Of a stretch of DNA of 64,000 bases, positions 51,020 to 59,530 are shown piece by piece. How positions within the stretch are numbered: the first letter of the stretch is position 1; every line of letters starts with the position of its first letter. This stretch comes from JAXHNE01 sp038316995. Its GTDB lineage: Bacteria > Patescibacteriota > Saccharimonadia > Saccharimonadales > JAXHNE01. The DNA is taken from contig JBBQAZ010000002.1 in NCBI GenBank assembly GCA_038316995.1, positions 1 to 64,000 of the forward strand, read 5' to 3'. A program made the position numbers and the translations under genes. The notes under the pieces were generated by a model. The model worked only from the letters and a program-made list of their open reading frames with translations, had not been told where the DNA came from and searched no databases.

Positions 51020-51033
51020 GTGATATATATCAC
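51020..51033. promoter_or_regulatory. Candidate Crp/Fnr site
   Basis: GTGATATATATCAC is a perfect 14-bp palindrome with the GTGA-N6-TCAC spacing of Crp-type sites, placed about 100 bases before the gene at 51129 and 1 kb from the Crp/Fnr gene. Confidence 0.5.
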
Positions 51034-51128
51034 AAAGAATGAGTAATTGACCTTATAGAGTTAAATTTTTAAAGACTTTATTATTGTATCTGAAATGCAA
51101 TTAAGGAGTAGTTAAAGGAGCTGTGAAT

Positions 51129-51452
51129 ATGGATGCAATACACACTAAAAAACAGACGCCAATAGACATAATTTCTAAAATTTCTCAATCAGCTATGTGG
51201 TTTTTGATTACCGGGATTATGATTGTTGTTTTTTCAAGTGGATGGGATATATTATTTGGAAGTGAGCTTAGCCACCCTATATGGCAAGCAGGCTACAACT
51301 GGATGCCCTTACTAGAAAATATTTTTGTTGTTTCAGTTTTGGGTGGAGCAGCGCAAGGAGGCATACCATCGGCTGTTTATTTGCTAACAAACAGGGAAGA
51401 AAAAGAGGAAGTCCCAATACTGCTTACGAGAATATCCTTGCTAAAGTCGTAG
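51129..51452 (+). CDS. Two-helix membrane protein, 107 aa
   Basis: AAAGGAG is 9 bases before ATG 51129, which is favoured over GTG 51123. Two predicted membrane helices (about 22-42 and 60-82) with a Trp-rich loop (SHPIWQAGYNWMP). Possibly under the Crp/Fnr-like site upstream. No family recognised. Confidence 0.55.
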   Translation: MDAIHTKKQTPIDIISKISQSAMWFLITGIMIVVFSSGWDILFGSELSHPIWQAGYNWMPLLENIFVVSVLGGAAQGGIPSAVYLLTNREEKEEVPILLTRISLLKS

Positions 51453-51477
51453 TATAGAAACTTTAAACAAAATATAT

Positions 51478-51505
51478 TTGACAAAATAAGTAAATGATGT
51501 ATAAT
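51478..51505 (+). promoter_or_regulatory. Strong promoter of a 27-aa gene
   Basis: Perfect TTGACA (51478-51483), 16-bp spacer, perfect TATAAT (51500-51505) with TG just before it. The transcript would be about 190 bases, ending at 51699. Confidence 0.82.
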
Positions 51506-51575
51506 TACATCTGTTACTAGTAAAACAAAAATATCAAAATAAAACCGCAGCGGAAACCAAAGAAAGGCATACATA

Positions 51576-51659
51576 ATGGCGCTAAAACTTGCGTTTGAGT
51601 TTGCTCCGACACAAAATCAGAGCATTCTCAAAATAGATCGACTTCTTGGTCGTCTATAA
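51576..51659 (+). CDS. Very small protein, 27 aa, strongly expressed unit
   Basis: ATG 51576 to TAA 51657 encodes MALKLAFEFAPTQNQ then SILKIDRLLGRL. The unit has consensus promoter, an AAAGAAAGGCAT region also found before the 47-residue gene at 25530, and a perfect terminator. It may be a peptide gene, or the transcript may act as a small RNA. Function unknown. Confidence 0.5.
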   Translation: MALKLAFEFAPTQNQSILKIDRLLGRL

Positions 51660-51671
51660 ACATCAGAACTT

Positions 51672-51699
51672 AAAAAAGCTCGGGACGCCGAGCTTTTTT
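51672..51699. terminator. Bidirectional Rho-independent terminator
   Basis: AAAAAGCTCGG-GACG-CCGAGCTTTTT is perfect, with A and T tracts on both sides. It ends the 27-residue unit rightwards and probably was the original terminator of tRNA-Met leftwards. Confidence 0.9.
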
Positions 51700-51701
51700 A
51701 T

Positions 51702-51871
51702 TTGGTAGCAGGACCGAGATTTGAACTCGGTCTAAATATGCTCTCTCTCCGGCAGCTGCCGGATCGTTCGGCCAAGCATGGAAAACTCAAACAGCCAGTG
51801 GCTGTTCTCGCCTACGGCCCCGAGTTTAAGTCAATACCAATGAAAAACCCCACAATAGTGGGGCCTTACAT
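51702..51871 (-). repeat. tRNA-linked repeat, copy C, ending in a tRNA-Met 3' fragment
   Basis: Read leftwards from tRNA-Met: a new terminator (51865-51843), ACTCGGGGCC (51826-51817), a 49-base core that differs from copy A at only 4 positions (51811 to about 51764), a 16-bp palindrome TCCGGCAGCTGCCGGA (51748-51763), and finally CCGAGTTCAAATCTCGG plus the acceptor end and CCA (to 51702), a second copy of the tRNA's own 3' end. CGAGT-to-CGAGT distance is 169 bp. Confidence 0.82.
51843..51865 (-). terminator. Terminator directly after tRNA-Met
   Basis: On the minus strand GGCCCCAC-TATT-GTGGGG is followed by TTTTTC, a few bases past the encoded CCA. Confidence 0.82.
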
Positions 51872-51948
51872 TGGTAGCAGGACCGAGATTTGAACTCGGG
51901 ACCTCAGGCTTATGAGTCCTGCGCTCTAACCAACTGAGCTATCCTGCC
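51872..51948 (-). tRNA. tRNA with CAU anticodon, probably elongator tRNA-Met
   Basis: Cloverleaf GGCAGGA/TCCTGCT (G1-U72), D-arm AGCTCAGTTGGTTAGAGC, anticodon loop CTCATAA, variable GAGGTC, T-arm CCGAG-TTCAAAT-CTCGG, CCA encoded. The GAGGTC variable loop and GAGCGCAGG resemble bacterial elongator tRNA-Met more than tRNA-Ile2. Assignment between the two non-initiator CAU tRNAs is inferred. Confidence 0.9.
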
Positions 51949-52010
51949 ATATTTTCATTGCAAACTACAGGGGTAGAATATACCATAATTATCGCCTGAT
52001 GACTAGCAAG

Positions 52011-52409
52011 TTATGGGCGAAACCCTGTTGCAATTAAGTTTTTGAGAGGAAGAAAAAGCGGTTCTGGCAGGTTATCCCAGTTTGCCCAATGCCATTCAAT
52101 CATTTTTTCGTGCTCTAGAACTACTGGCTCACCACTGGTCCAGTTCGCACGCATGTAAATTGTCACATAGTGTTTATTTTCTGATTTAAAAATATCGTTG
52201 GTAACTCCTGCAAAAGCAACTTCGCCAATTGATAAGCCTGTTTCTTCGTCAACTTCACGCTTTGCGCATTCTTCCCATGACTCTCCGAATTCTAAATGGC
52301 CACCCGGGAAGCACCAGGTTCCATTACCGTGCGCGTTTAGTCGCTTACCAACTAAAACCTCACCATTTTTCACAATACAAACACCAATGCCTACTTTTGG
52401 TTGTTCCAT
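52011..52409 (-). CDS. NUDIX hydrolase
   Basis: The 132-residue protein has a complete NUDIX box: GGHLEFGESWEECAKREVDEETG. It also has WCFPGG before it and a C-terminal EWHWANWDNLPEPLF. It resembles MutT-like nucleotide-sanitising or nucleotide-sugar-cleaving enzymes. TATACT ends 7 bases before the ATG. The 3' end is 62 bases from tRNA-Met. Confidence 0.88.
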   Translation of the reverse strand: MEQPKVGIGVCIVKNGEVLVGKRLNAHGNGTWCFPGGHLEFGESWEECAKREVDEETGLSIGEVAFAGVTNDIFKSENKHYVTIYMRANWTSGEPVVLEHEKMIEWHWANWDNLPEPLFLPLKNLIATGFRP

Positions 52410-52424
52410 ATAGCCGAGTATACA

Positions 52425-52538
52425 TTGCGTAATTAATTAACACAGGTTATAATTAGGTTCTAGTATGCAAATAATTACTAGACCAAAACTACAGCGACCT
52501 GACAAGGTCGTATTTTTTTGTCTAAAAAAAGGAGAAAT
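52425..52538 (+). promoter_or_regulatory. Promoter and attenuator-like leader
   Basis: TTGCGT (52425-52430), 17 bases, TATAAT (52448-52453). In the leader, CGACCT-GACA-AGGTCG (52495-52510) is followed by a run of seven T, an intrinsic terminator placed 28 bases before the gene. A second, A-rich stretch with AAAGGAGAA is the ribosome site. Confidence 0.6.
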
Positions 52539-52754
52539 ATGACTATATCAACAGAAAATCATTTAAGTTTATCTACCATTGACGGAATGCCAGCTTTGGC
52601 TCCTGAAGAGATTGATATTTTGGTGCATAGGGCCGCAGGAGACATGAAGTTTTATAGGGATGGCTTGGATGATGTAGTAGATGGTAAACGATACACAGAA
52701 GCAGCAATTGGATTTGTTGTTTTGGATTCATTGCGACCATTTAATGAAAGTTAG
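52539..52754 (+). CDS. Hypothetical small protein, 71 aa
   Basis: AAAGGAG precedes ATG 52539. Soluble, acidic, no motif; a helical middle (ALAPEEIDILVHRAAGDM) and a DGLDDVVDGKRYTEAA segment. It lies behind an apparent transcription attenuator and its stop overlaps the convergent phosphatase by 4 bases. Confidence 0.55.
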   Translation: MTISTENHLSLSTIDGMPALAPEEIDILVHRAAGDMKFYRDGLDDVVDGKRYTEAAIGFVVLDSLRPFNES

Positions 52755-53263
52755 GCCCGCCATAGCAGAAACTCGGTGTTTTGTATTTTTTCGGCATTGC
52801 TGAACGCATGATCAGTTAAGACACTGCGAAGCGCGCGTCCGAATGAACCATGCCCGACAACAAGCACTGTATTCCCAGGGAGTGAATCTATCCATCTTAC
52901 TGATAAGTGCGCGCGTTCAATCAGCGTGTTCAAGGCTTCAATATCTGAAAAACCATCAAGATCCAAGTCGGGTGCGTAAGGGTGGCCTTCGGCTGACCCA
53001 AAATCCCGTTCTAGTAGAAGCCGACTGGTATGAATTTTATCAACTGGATAGTTAATTTCCTTCGCGATAATCTGGGCGGTTTCAAGCGCCCGAGACAGAG
53101 GAGAGGTGACAATTAGATCAATTCCTAGCTTTATTGCTTTTTTACCAGCTATTTTAGCTTGCTCACGGCCTTCTTTTACTAGAGGAGTTTCAGTTATTCC
53201 AGCTATATGGCCAGTCATGTTCATTTTGCTGAGTCCGTGTCTGCAAAAATATATCTTCTTCAT
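52751..53263 (-). CDS. Histidine phosphatase (phosphoglycerate-mutase-like)
   Basis: The 170-residue protein has YFCRHGLSKMN (phospho-His), VTSPLSRALETA, the acid in LLLERDFGSAEG and a second His in VVGHGSFGRALR. This is the complete branch 1 histidine phosphatase active site. Substrates in the family range from sugar phosphates to cobalamin intermediates. Its TATAAT overlaps that of the divergent tilS. Confidence 0.88.
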   Translation of the reverse strand: MKKIYFCRHGLSKMNMTGHIAGITETPLVKEGREQAKIAGKKAIKLGIDLIVTSPLSRALETAQIIAKEINYPVDKIHTSRLLLERDFGSAEGHPYAPDLDLDGFSDIEALNTLIERAHLSVRWIDSLPGNTVLVVGHGSFGRALRSVLTDHAFSNAEKIQNTEFLLWRA

Positions 53264-53281
53264 AGGTTACTATTATACAAG

Positions 53282-54151
53282 ATGGAAGTATCTGTTAAGC
53301 CAGGAAAATATGTCATTGCCGTGTCAGGAGGCATAGATTCTATGGTTTTGCTTAATCTACTGAGCAGAACCAAAGAATTAGAGTTAATTGTGGCTCATTT
53401 TGACCATGGAATTCGCGAGGAATCGGCCGTCGACGCAAAATTTGTAGAAATGAGCGCCGAATATTTAGGTTTGGAATTTGAAATGTCCCGTGAAGAGTTA
53501 GGTAAGAATGCAAGTGAAGACCTAGCAAGGAAAAGACGGTATGAATTCCTGCAAAATACCCAAAAAAAGTATGGAGCAACAGCAATTATTACTGCGCATC
53601 ATCAAGATGATGCAATTGAGACGATGATTATAAATTTGCTACGCGGAACCAATCGTAAAGGATTGAGCGCGCTTAAAAGCACAAATGCTATACGACGACC
53701 ATTAATTGGATATACCAAAAGAGAAATTGAACAATATGCGCTGGAAAACAATGTTAGTTGGCGGGAAGACAGTACTAATCAATCAGATGCGTACCTAAGA
53801 AACTTTGTGAGAAACAATATTGTTAGTCGATTCAGTGAGCCCACGAGAGTTTATTGGATAAAGACTTACTTAAAAATGCTGAACCTAAATGAACATATAG
53901 ACCAAGAAATTGCAGATATTATGCAAAATGTTGATGTAATAAACCGTACATGGCTAATTCAGTTTCCTAATAACATTAGCTGTGAACTGATTGCAGCACA
54001 ATTAAGAAAATATGACGTTTTACTATCTCAAAAACAGGTTCAGGATACTGTTATATTCTGCAAAGTTGCGGTTGTGGGTTCAGAAAAAGTACTGAGTAAA
54101 ACAGTGAAGTTACTTGCTAATAAAACATCTGTTAGCGTGAAGCAGCAATAA
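53282..54151 (+). CDS. tilS: tRNA(Ile)-lysidine synthase
   Basis: ATG 53282 gives 289 residues with the PP-loop AVSGGIDSMVLLNLL, HFDHGIRE, TAHHQDDAIETMIINLLRGT and RRPLI. TilS ligates lysine to C34 of tRNA-Ile2(CAU), which must then read AUA; a candidate substrate is the tRNA at 18870. It has a short C-terminal part, without the full TilS C-domain of E. coli. Followed by ftsH, the common bacterial order (hpt absent). Confidence 0.9.
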   Translation: MEVSVKPGKYVIAVSGGIDSMVLLNLLSRTKELELIVAHFDHGIREESAVDAKFVEMSAEYLGLEFEMSREELGKNASEDLARKRRYEFLQNTQKKYGATAIITAHHQDDAIETMIINLLRGTNRKGLSALKSTNAIRRPLIGYTKREIEQYALENNVSWREDSTNQSDAYLRNFVRNNIVSRFSEPTRVYWIKTYLKMLNLNEHIDQEIADIMQNVDVINRTWLIQFPNNISCELIAAQLRKYDVLLSQKQVQDTVIFCKVAVVGSEKVLSKTVKLLANKTSVSVKQQ

Positions 54152-54192
54152 CAGCTGGCAAACTACTAGCTAGATAAGTATAATGGGGCCTT

Positions 54193-56064
54193 ATGGATAA
54201 AAAGTCGTTTCAGAAAAAACCAGGTGGACCAAATAATCGTAAAAATGCGAAGAACGTTTTATTCGTGGCATTACTTGTAATGTTTGGTATGTTGATTTAC
54301 GCAGCAAACAGTAGCCCAACCGAACTAGAAAAAGTTGCCCTATCCGAGGTTGTGCAACAAGCCAATAACGGCGAGATAAGCAAACTTACAATTACCGGAG
54401 AGAAAATTGAAGTGACCAAAAAGGGCGAAGATAAAGCCAGTCAAACAACAACCAAAGAATCTGGTTCCACAATCTATGAACAAGGATTAAAGCAAAATGT
54501 TGAAGGACTAGTTGTAGATCCAAAGCCCGATACATCAGGTGATTCAACATGGGTAGACATAGGTGTCAGCCTACTCCCAGTTATCGTCATTAGTGCGATT
54601 CTATTCTTTATGCTTAGAAGTGCTCAAGGGCAGGGTAACCAAGCGATGAGTTTCGGAAAGAGCAAAGCCCGACTTTATGGTAATGAAAAGAAGAAAGTTG
54701 TGTTTAAGGATGTTGCTGGTAACGAAGAATCAAAGCAAGATCTTCAGGAAGTTGTTGAGTTTCTAAAATTTCCTAAAAAGTTTGAAGCTGTTGGCGCGAA
54801 AATACCAAAAGGCGTGATGCTTGTTGGTCCTCCAGGAACGGGTAAAACAATGCTTGCCCGAGCTGTTGCAGGTGAAGCAAATGTACCATTCTTTAGTATT
54901 TCTGGTTCCGAATTTGTTGAAATGTTTGTTGGTGTTGGAGCCTCTAGGGTTCGTGACCTATTTGCGAAAGCAAAAAAGAACGCTCCGTGCATAATTTTTA
55001 TCGATGAAATTGACGCCGTTGGACGACGACGTGGCTCTGGAATGGGCGGCGGACATGATGAGCGAGAACAAACACTTAATCAGATTTTGGTTGAAATGGA
55101 CGGATTTGAACAAGGTGCAAACGTGATTGTGTTAGCCGCAACCAACCGATCAGATGTGCTTGATCCGGCATTACTTCGACCTGGACGTTTTGATCGTCGC
55201 GTAAACATTGGACTCCCAGACCGAAAAGCACGCGAAGCAATTTTGAAGATTCATTTTGAAGCGAAGCCACTTGACAGCAAGGTTGATATTGACGCACTCG
55301 CCGGAAAAACCGCCGGTTCATCAGGTGCTGATCTTGCGAATATTGCCAACGAATCTGCAATTGTGGCAGCAAGAAAAGACAAAAAAACCATTGATAATAG
55401 TGATGTAACGGAAGCGTTTGAGCGTGTTGCGATTGGCCCTGAACGTAAGAGCAAGATTATGAACGAAAAGGAAAAAGAACTTACCGCTTACCACGAGGCA
55501 GGTCATGCAATTGTCGGACATGTTCTGCCGGACAGTGATATGGTCCATAAAGTCACCATAATTCCCCGTGGCGGTACAGGTGGTGTTACATGGTTTATAC
55601 CGCCAGAAGACAAGAGCTACCACAGCATAATCGAATATAAAGACGTGCTGGCACGTATGCTTGGCGGCAGAATTGCCGAAGAAGTAAAATATGGTAAGGA
55701 AAGAGTCACAACTGGTGCAGGAAGTGATTTACAAAAAGCAGCAGAATTAGCTCGTGAAATGGTAGTTAATCAGGGAATGGGCAAAAAATTACGAGACCAG
55801 GTTTTCCATGTAGAAGAAGGCATGATGATGGAGCGTATGATGCACGAGCGTCAGTATTCAGATGAAACAGCCAAGGTAATTGACGACGAAGTAGAAGAGC
55901 TAATTACTGAAGCCGCAAAACGTGCAAGAATGGTGATAAAGGCCAATATGAACAAACTTGAGACGTTAAAGAGCCGTTTAATAGCCAAAGAAACCGTAGA
56001 AGCCGCTGAAGTTATTGAGATACTCAAAGGCTCAACACTTCCAAAAGAAGCCACACTTTACTAG
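54193..56064 (+). CDS. ftsH: ATP-dependent membrane metalloprotease FtsH
   Basis: The 623-residue protein has an N-terminal membrane helix (about 22-40), a short periplasmic part, a second helix (about 115-138), the AAA core (GPPGTGKTMLARAVAGE, FIDEIDAVGRRRG, the second region of homology ATNRSDVLDPALLRPGRFDR) and the zinc site HEAGH. It degrades misfolded and regulatory membrane proteins. TATAAT ends 8 bases before the ATG, with no clear ribosome site. Confidence 0.95.
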   Translation: MDKKSFQKKPGGPNNRKNAKNVLFVALLVMFGMLIYAANSSPTELEKVALSEVVQQANNGEISKLTITGEKIEVTKKGEDKASQTTTKESGSTIYEQGLKQNVEGLVVDPKPDTSGDSTWVDIGVSLLPVIVISAILFFMLRSAQGQGNQAMSFGKSKARLYGNEKKKVVFKDVAGNEESKQDLQEVVEFLKFPKKFEAVGAKIPKGVMLVGPPGTGKTMLARAVAGEANVPFFSISGSEFVEMFVGVGASRVRDLFAKAKKNAPCIIFIDEIDAVGRRRGSGMGGGHDEREQTLNQILVEMDGFEQGANVIVLAATNRSDVLDPALLRPGRFDRRVNIGLPDRKAREAILKIHFEAKPLDSKVDIDALAGKTAGSSGADLANIANESAIVAARKDKKTIDNSDVTEAFERVAIGPERKSKIMNEKEKELTAYHEAGHAIVGHVLPDSDMVHKVTIIPRGGTGGVTWFIPPEDKSYHSIIEYKDVLARMLGGRIAEEVKYGKERVTTGAGSDLQKAAELAREMVVNQGMGKKLRDQVFHVEEGMMMERMMHERQYSDETAKVIDDEVEELITEAAKRARMVIKANMNKLETLKSRLIAKETVEAAEVIEILKGSTLPKEATLY

Positions 56065-56125
56065 AATTCCAAAAAAACATTTTTTGGCTCGCCAGACAGG
56101 CTCCTTCCATCTATACTAGGAGTAA

Positions 56126-57709
56126 ATGAACAGCCTCATTAAACGTGCAAACAAAAGAATATCGCTCGGTAGTGCAGCGACACTGCTCATTGTGGTTGCG
56201 CTTTCTGGTCAGGTCTTGGGTTTTTTACGAAATCGTTTAATTAGCACTAACATTACAGTCATAGACCCAGGTAGCTCTGATGCTTTTTTTGCTGCTTTTT
56301 TAATTCCCGATTTCTTCTTTTACACGATTGCAGCAGGTGCATTAGGTGTTGCGTTTATTCCGTTCCTATCTGATAGGCTGCAAGCATCCGATAAGAAAGG
56401 CGTATGGGAGCTAGCTTCAAGCTTGCTAAACATTTTAACGATTATCATGGGTTTCGTCGCTATAGCTATTTTTCTGTTGGCAGAACCTCTTATGAAACTC
56501 ATTGCACCTGATTTACCGCCTGATCACTTCCATGAAGCGGTAACGATTATGCGACTTCTATCACTGAATCCGTTATTGTTTACAATTTCCGGTATTTTAA
56601 CCAGTGTTCAACAAACATTCGGTCGGTTTTTCTTTTATGCAATAGCACCACTTACCTATAACGCGTCCATTATTATTAGTGTCTACATTTTTAGAGATAG
56701 CCTAGGAGTAGTTGGGCTTGGTATTGGCGCTCTTGCAGGTGGAGTTATTCAGCTTGGGATTTCATTGCTTGGGCTTTCCGGTCTCGGTTTCAAGTACAGG
56801 CCTGTAATAGTTTGGAAATCTTCTAGTTTGCGCTCGGTTCTCCGCAATCTCCCCGCGAGGTCGTTAGACCAAGGAATTGACCAGGTAAACAGTATCGTGG
56901 AAGTTAACCGGGCACAAACGCTTCACGTAGGTGCCGTAAGCTCATACAGCTTTGCTCTGACGCTTATGAATGTGCCTGTAATGTTACTCGGTAACTCTAT
57001 ATCAATTGCTGCTTTCCCGAGGTTTACTGAGAGGTTGGCGCAGAATCGTCCTGACTTATTCAGAAAAGATTTTTTAAAGGTACTAAGAGCGATTATATGG
57101 ATGACTATGCCAGTGGTTGTTATTTGTTATTTTGGACGCGCTTATTTGGCTAGATTGATTTTCGGTGATGTTGCGCCACAAGTTGCCTTAGTTTTTGGTT
57201 TTCTTGTAGTAGCGATTTTCTTTAGAATTATATATAGCATGATGTCGCGATATTTTTATGCATATAAGGACACTAAAACTCCACTTTTTGTTTCAGTATT
57301 TGCGATTGGCCTAAACATTTACTTGGCGTTTACCTTGTCTCGTCCCGATTCATACGGAATTTCAGGGTTGGCAATTGCGCAATCAATTGTTGCTGCGAGC
57401 GAGGTCGTGATATTGACGTCAATTATTATTTATCGTGACCGCAAGATGTTTCAAGCATCCTTTGTTGCAGATATTTTCAGAATAATTTCAGTAACAGGTT
57501 TTACTCTAGTCGCGACTTTTATAATGTTATCTTTGTTGCCACTTGGCGCAGCCGATCGTGGATTTATTACTCTTGGCGGTAAACTAGCACTCATTAGCGC
57601 CGTCACGCTATTGACGCATTTGCTTATTTCAAGAGTTTTCGATATGGAAGAAGCACACATAGTCCTAAGCAAGATTTATAATGTAATCATGAAGCCAATC
57701 CGGGTTTGA
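56126..57709 (+). CDS. murJ: Lipid II flippase MurJ
   Basis: The 527-residue MATE/MOP-fold protein has about 14 membrane helices and the MurJ pattern GQVLGFLRNRLIS, SDAFFAAFLIPDFFFY and SLNPLLFTISGILTS. It moves lipid-linked peptidoglycan precursor to the outer face. A TATACT box and AGGAG lie just before the ATG. Placed between ftsH and lepA. Confidence 0.88.
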   Translation: MNSLIKRANKRISLGSAATLLIVVALSGQVLGFLRNRLISTNITVIDPGSSDAFFAAFLIPDFFFYTIAAGALGVAFIPFLSDRLQASDKKGVWELASSLLNILTIIMGFVAIAIFLLAEPLMKLIAPDLPPDHFHEAVTIMRLLSLNPLLFTISGILTSVQQTFGRFFFYAIAPLTYNASIIISVYIFRDSLGVVGLGIGALAGGVIQLGISLLGLSGLGFKYRPVIVWKSSSLRSVLRNLPARSLDQGIDQVNSIVEVNRAQTLHVGAVSSYSFALTLMNVPVMLLGNSISIAAFPRFTERLAQNRPDLFRKDFLKVLRAIIWMTMPVVVICYFGRAYLARLIFGDVAPQVALVFGFLVVAIFFRIIYSMMSRYFYAYKDTKTPLFVSVFAIGLNIYLAFTLSRPDSYGISGLAIAQSIVAASEVVILTSIIIYRDRKMFQASFVADIFRIISVTGFTLVATFIMLSLLPLGAADRGFITLGGKLALISAVTLLTHLLISRVFDMEEAHIVLSKIYNVIMKPIRV

Positions 57710-57748
57710 ACTAGCACTTTCATAACAGAGGTGGTACACTAGTCGACT

Positions 57749-59530
57749 ATGGACCAAGAGAAGATTAGAAACTTTTGTATTATTGCACATATTGATCATG
57801 GCAAATCAACGCTTGCTGATCGATTTCTTGAACTTACTAATACTGTCGAAAAACGCCAAATGAAGGAGCAGCTTCTAGATAGGATGGATTTAGAGCGCGA
57901 AAAAGGGATCACAATTAAACTTGCTCCCGTGCGCATGAAATATAAAGATTATGAACTCAACCTGATAGATACACCTGGGCATGTTGATTTTAGCTATGAA
58001 GTGTCACGTAGTCTGCAAGCTTGCGAAGGTGCAATCTTGGTAGTTGATGCAAGTCAGGGTATCCAGGCTCAGACTTTGGCGAACGTCTATCTAGCCATAG
58101 AGGCAGATTTAAAAATTATTCCAGTTTTGAACAAAATTGATCTACCGGCAGCCGATGTAAATAGAGTTTCGGCAGAGGTAGTTGGACTACTTGGGTGCGA
58201 TCCCTCAGATATTTTAAACATCTCAGCAAAGACAGGTGCAGGGGTGGAAGAGGTGCTAAATAAAGTCATAGATGTCGTTCCTCCACCAAAAAGCCCTGAA
58301 CATTCAAAAACTAGAGCTCTCATATTTGATAGCTATTATGATGACTACCGTGGAGTAGTGTTATATGTACGCGTATTTGATGGAGAAATTAAGAAAAGTT
58401 CGCAAATTATGATGATGGCAACCAAGGCAGACGGAATTGCACTAGAAACTGGGTCTCTTTCTCCAGCAATGGTGCCCGCCGCCAGTTTAACCAGCGGAGA
58501 AATTGGCTATGTCGTGACGAACCTTCGTAGTACGCGTGAAGCAAAAGTTGGGGACACAATTACACTACTCAATAATCCCGCAGAACGTGCACTTCCTGGC
58601 TATAAAGATGTGAAGCCATTTGTTTATGCTGGAATCTTTCCCGACAGTAACGATAACTATCAGACGCTTAAAGATGGTATAGAAAAGCTTTCACTCAGTG
58701 ATTCGGCGTTGCAGTTTACGCCAGAAAACTCACCGGTACTTGGCTTTGGTGTTCGGGTTGGGTTCCTTGGCCTACTTCATATGGACATTGTCAGAGAACG
58801 TTTAGAACGTGAGTATAATTTAGAGCTCGTAATTACTAATCCATCTACGGATTACGAGTTAACACTACAAAATGGCGAAGAATTGATAATTCGTAGTGCT
58901 TCAGAACTTCCTAATACTACTCAAATTATGGAAATTCGAGAACCTTGGATAAAGGGCGAAATTGTTGTTCCAAAAGATTACGTCGGCGCAGTTATCCAGC
59001 TTATTTCAAATAAACGTGGAATTCAAAAGAATCTTGGTTACGTGGACGCACAGTTAGCGCTTATTAGTTTTGATGCTCCACTCGCAAATCTCCTAACTGA
59101 TTTCTATGATCAGCTCAAGAGCGTCACCAGTGGCTATGGCTCATTCAACTATGAACTTGATAATTACCGTGCAGAAGATTTAGTCAGAGTTGATTTTTAT
59201 GTCGCCGGGGAGATGGTAGATGCACTCAGTGTCATGGTGCATAAAACCGAGGCTGAGCCTCTTGGTCGTGACATCGTAAAAAAATTAAAAGACATTATTC
59301 CTAGGCAAAATTTTCAGGTTGCGTTACAGGCTGCAATTGGAGCAAGGTTTATTGCCCGAGAGGACCTTAGTGCGTACAGGAAAGACGTAACTAGCGGACT
59401 GTATGGTGGTGATGTATCGCGTAAGAAAAAGGTGCTAGCCAAGCAAGCCAAGGGCAAAAAGCGCATGAAGAAATTCGGTAGTGTTGATATCCCATCAGAA
59501 GCCTTCACTGTGTTGCTAAAAAGAGACTAG
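57749..59530 (+). CDS. lepA: Elongation factor 4 (LepA)
   Basis: The 593-residue translational GTPase has the G motifs AHIDHGKSTL, DTPGHVDF and NKIDLP, domains II and III, and the LepA-specific C-terminal domain ending in KAKGKKRMKKFGSVDIPSEAF. EF4 acts on stalled or mistranslocated ribosomes. Full length for the family. TACACT ends 8 bases before the ATG. Confidence 0.95.
   Translation: MDQEKIRNFCIIAHIDHGKSTLADRFLELTNTVEKRQMKEQLLDRMDLEREKGITIKLAPVRMKYKDYELNLIDTPGHVDFSYEVSRSLQACEGAILVVDASQGIQAQTLANVYLAIEADLKIIPVLNKIDLPAADVNRVSAEVVGLLGCDPSDILNISAKTGAGVEEVLNKVIDVVPPPKSPEHSKTRALIFDSYYDDYRGVVLYVRVFDGEIKKSSQIMMMATKADGIALETGSLSPAMVPAASLTSGEIGYVVTNLRSTREAKVGDTITLLNNPAERALPGYKDVKPFVYAGIFPDSNDNYQTLKDGIEKLSLSDSALQFTPENSPVLGFGVRVGFLGLLHMDIVRERLEREYNLELVITNPSTDYELTLQNGEELIIRSASELPNTTQIMEIREPWIKGEIVVPKDYVGAVIQLISNKRGIQKNLGYVDAQLALISFDAPLANLLTDFYDQLKSVTSGYGSFNYELDNYRAEDLVRVDFYVAGEMVDALSVMVHKTEAEPLGRDIVKKLKDIIPRQNFQVALQAAIGARFIAREDLSAYRKDVTSGLYGGDVSRKKKVLAKQAKGKKRMKKFGSVDIPSEAFTVLLKRD

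Noticed and set aside
51702..51893. 63-codon frame across repeat copy C into tRNA-Met
   Set aside because: It is made of the duplicated tRNA end, the repeat core and a terminator; no ribosome site.
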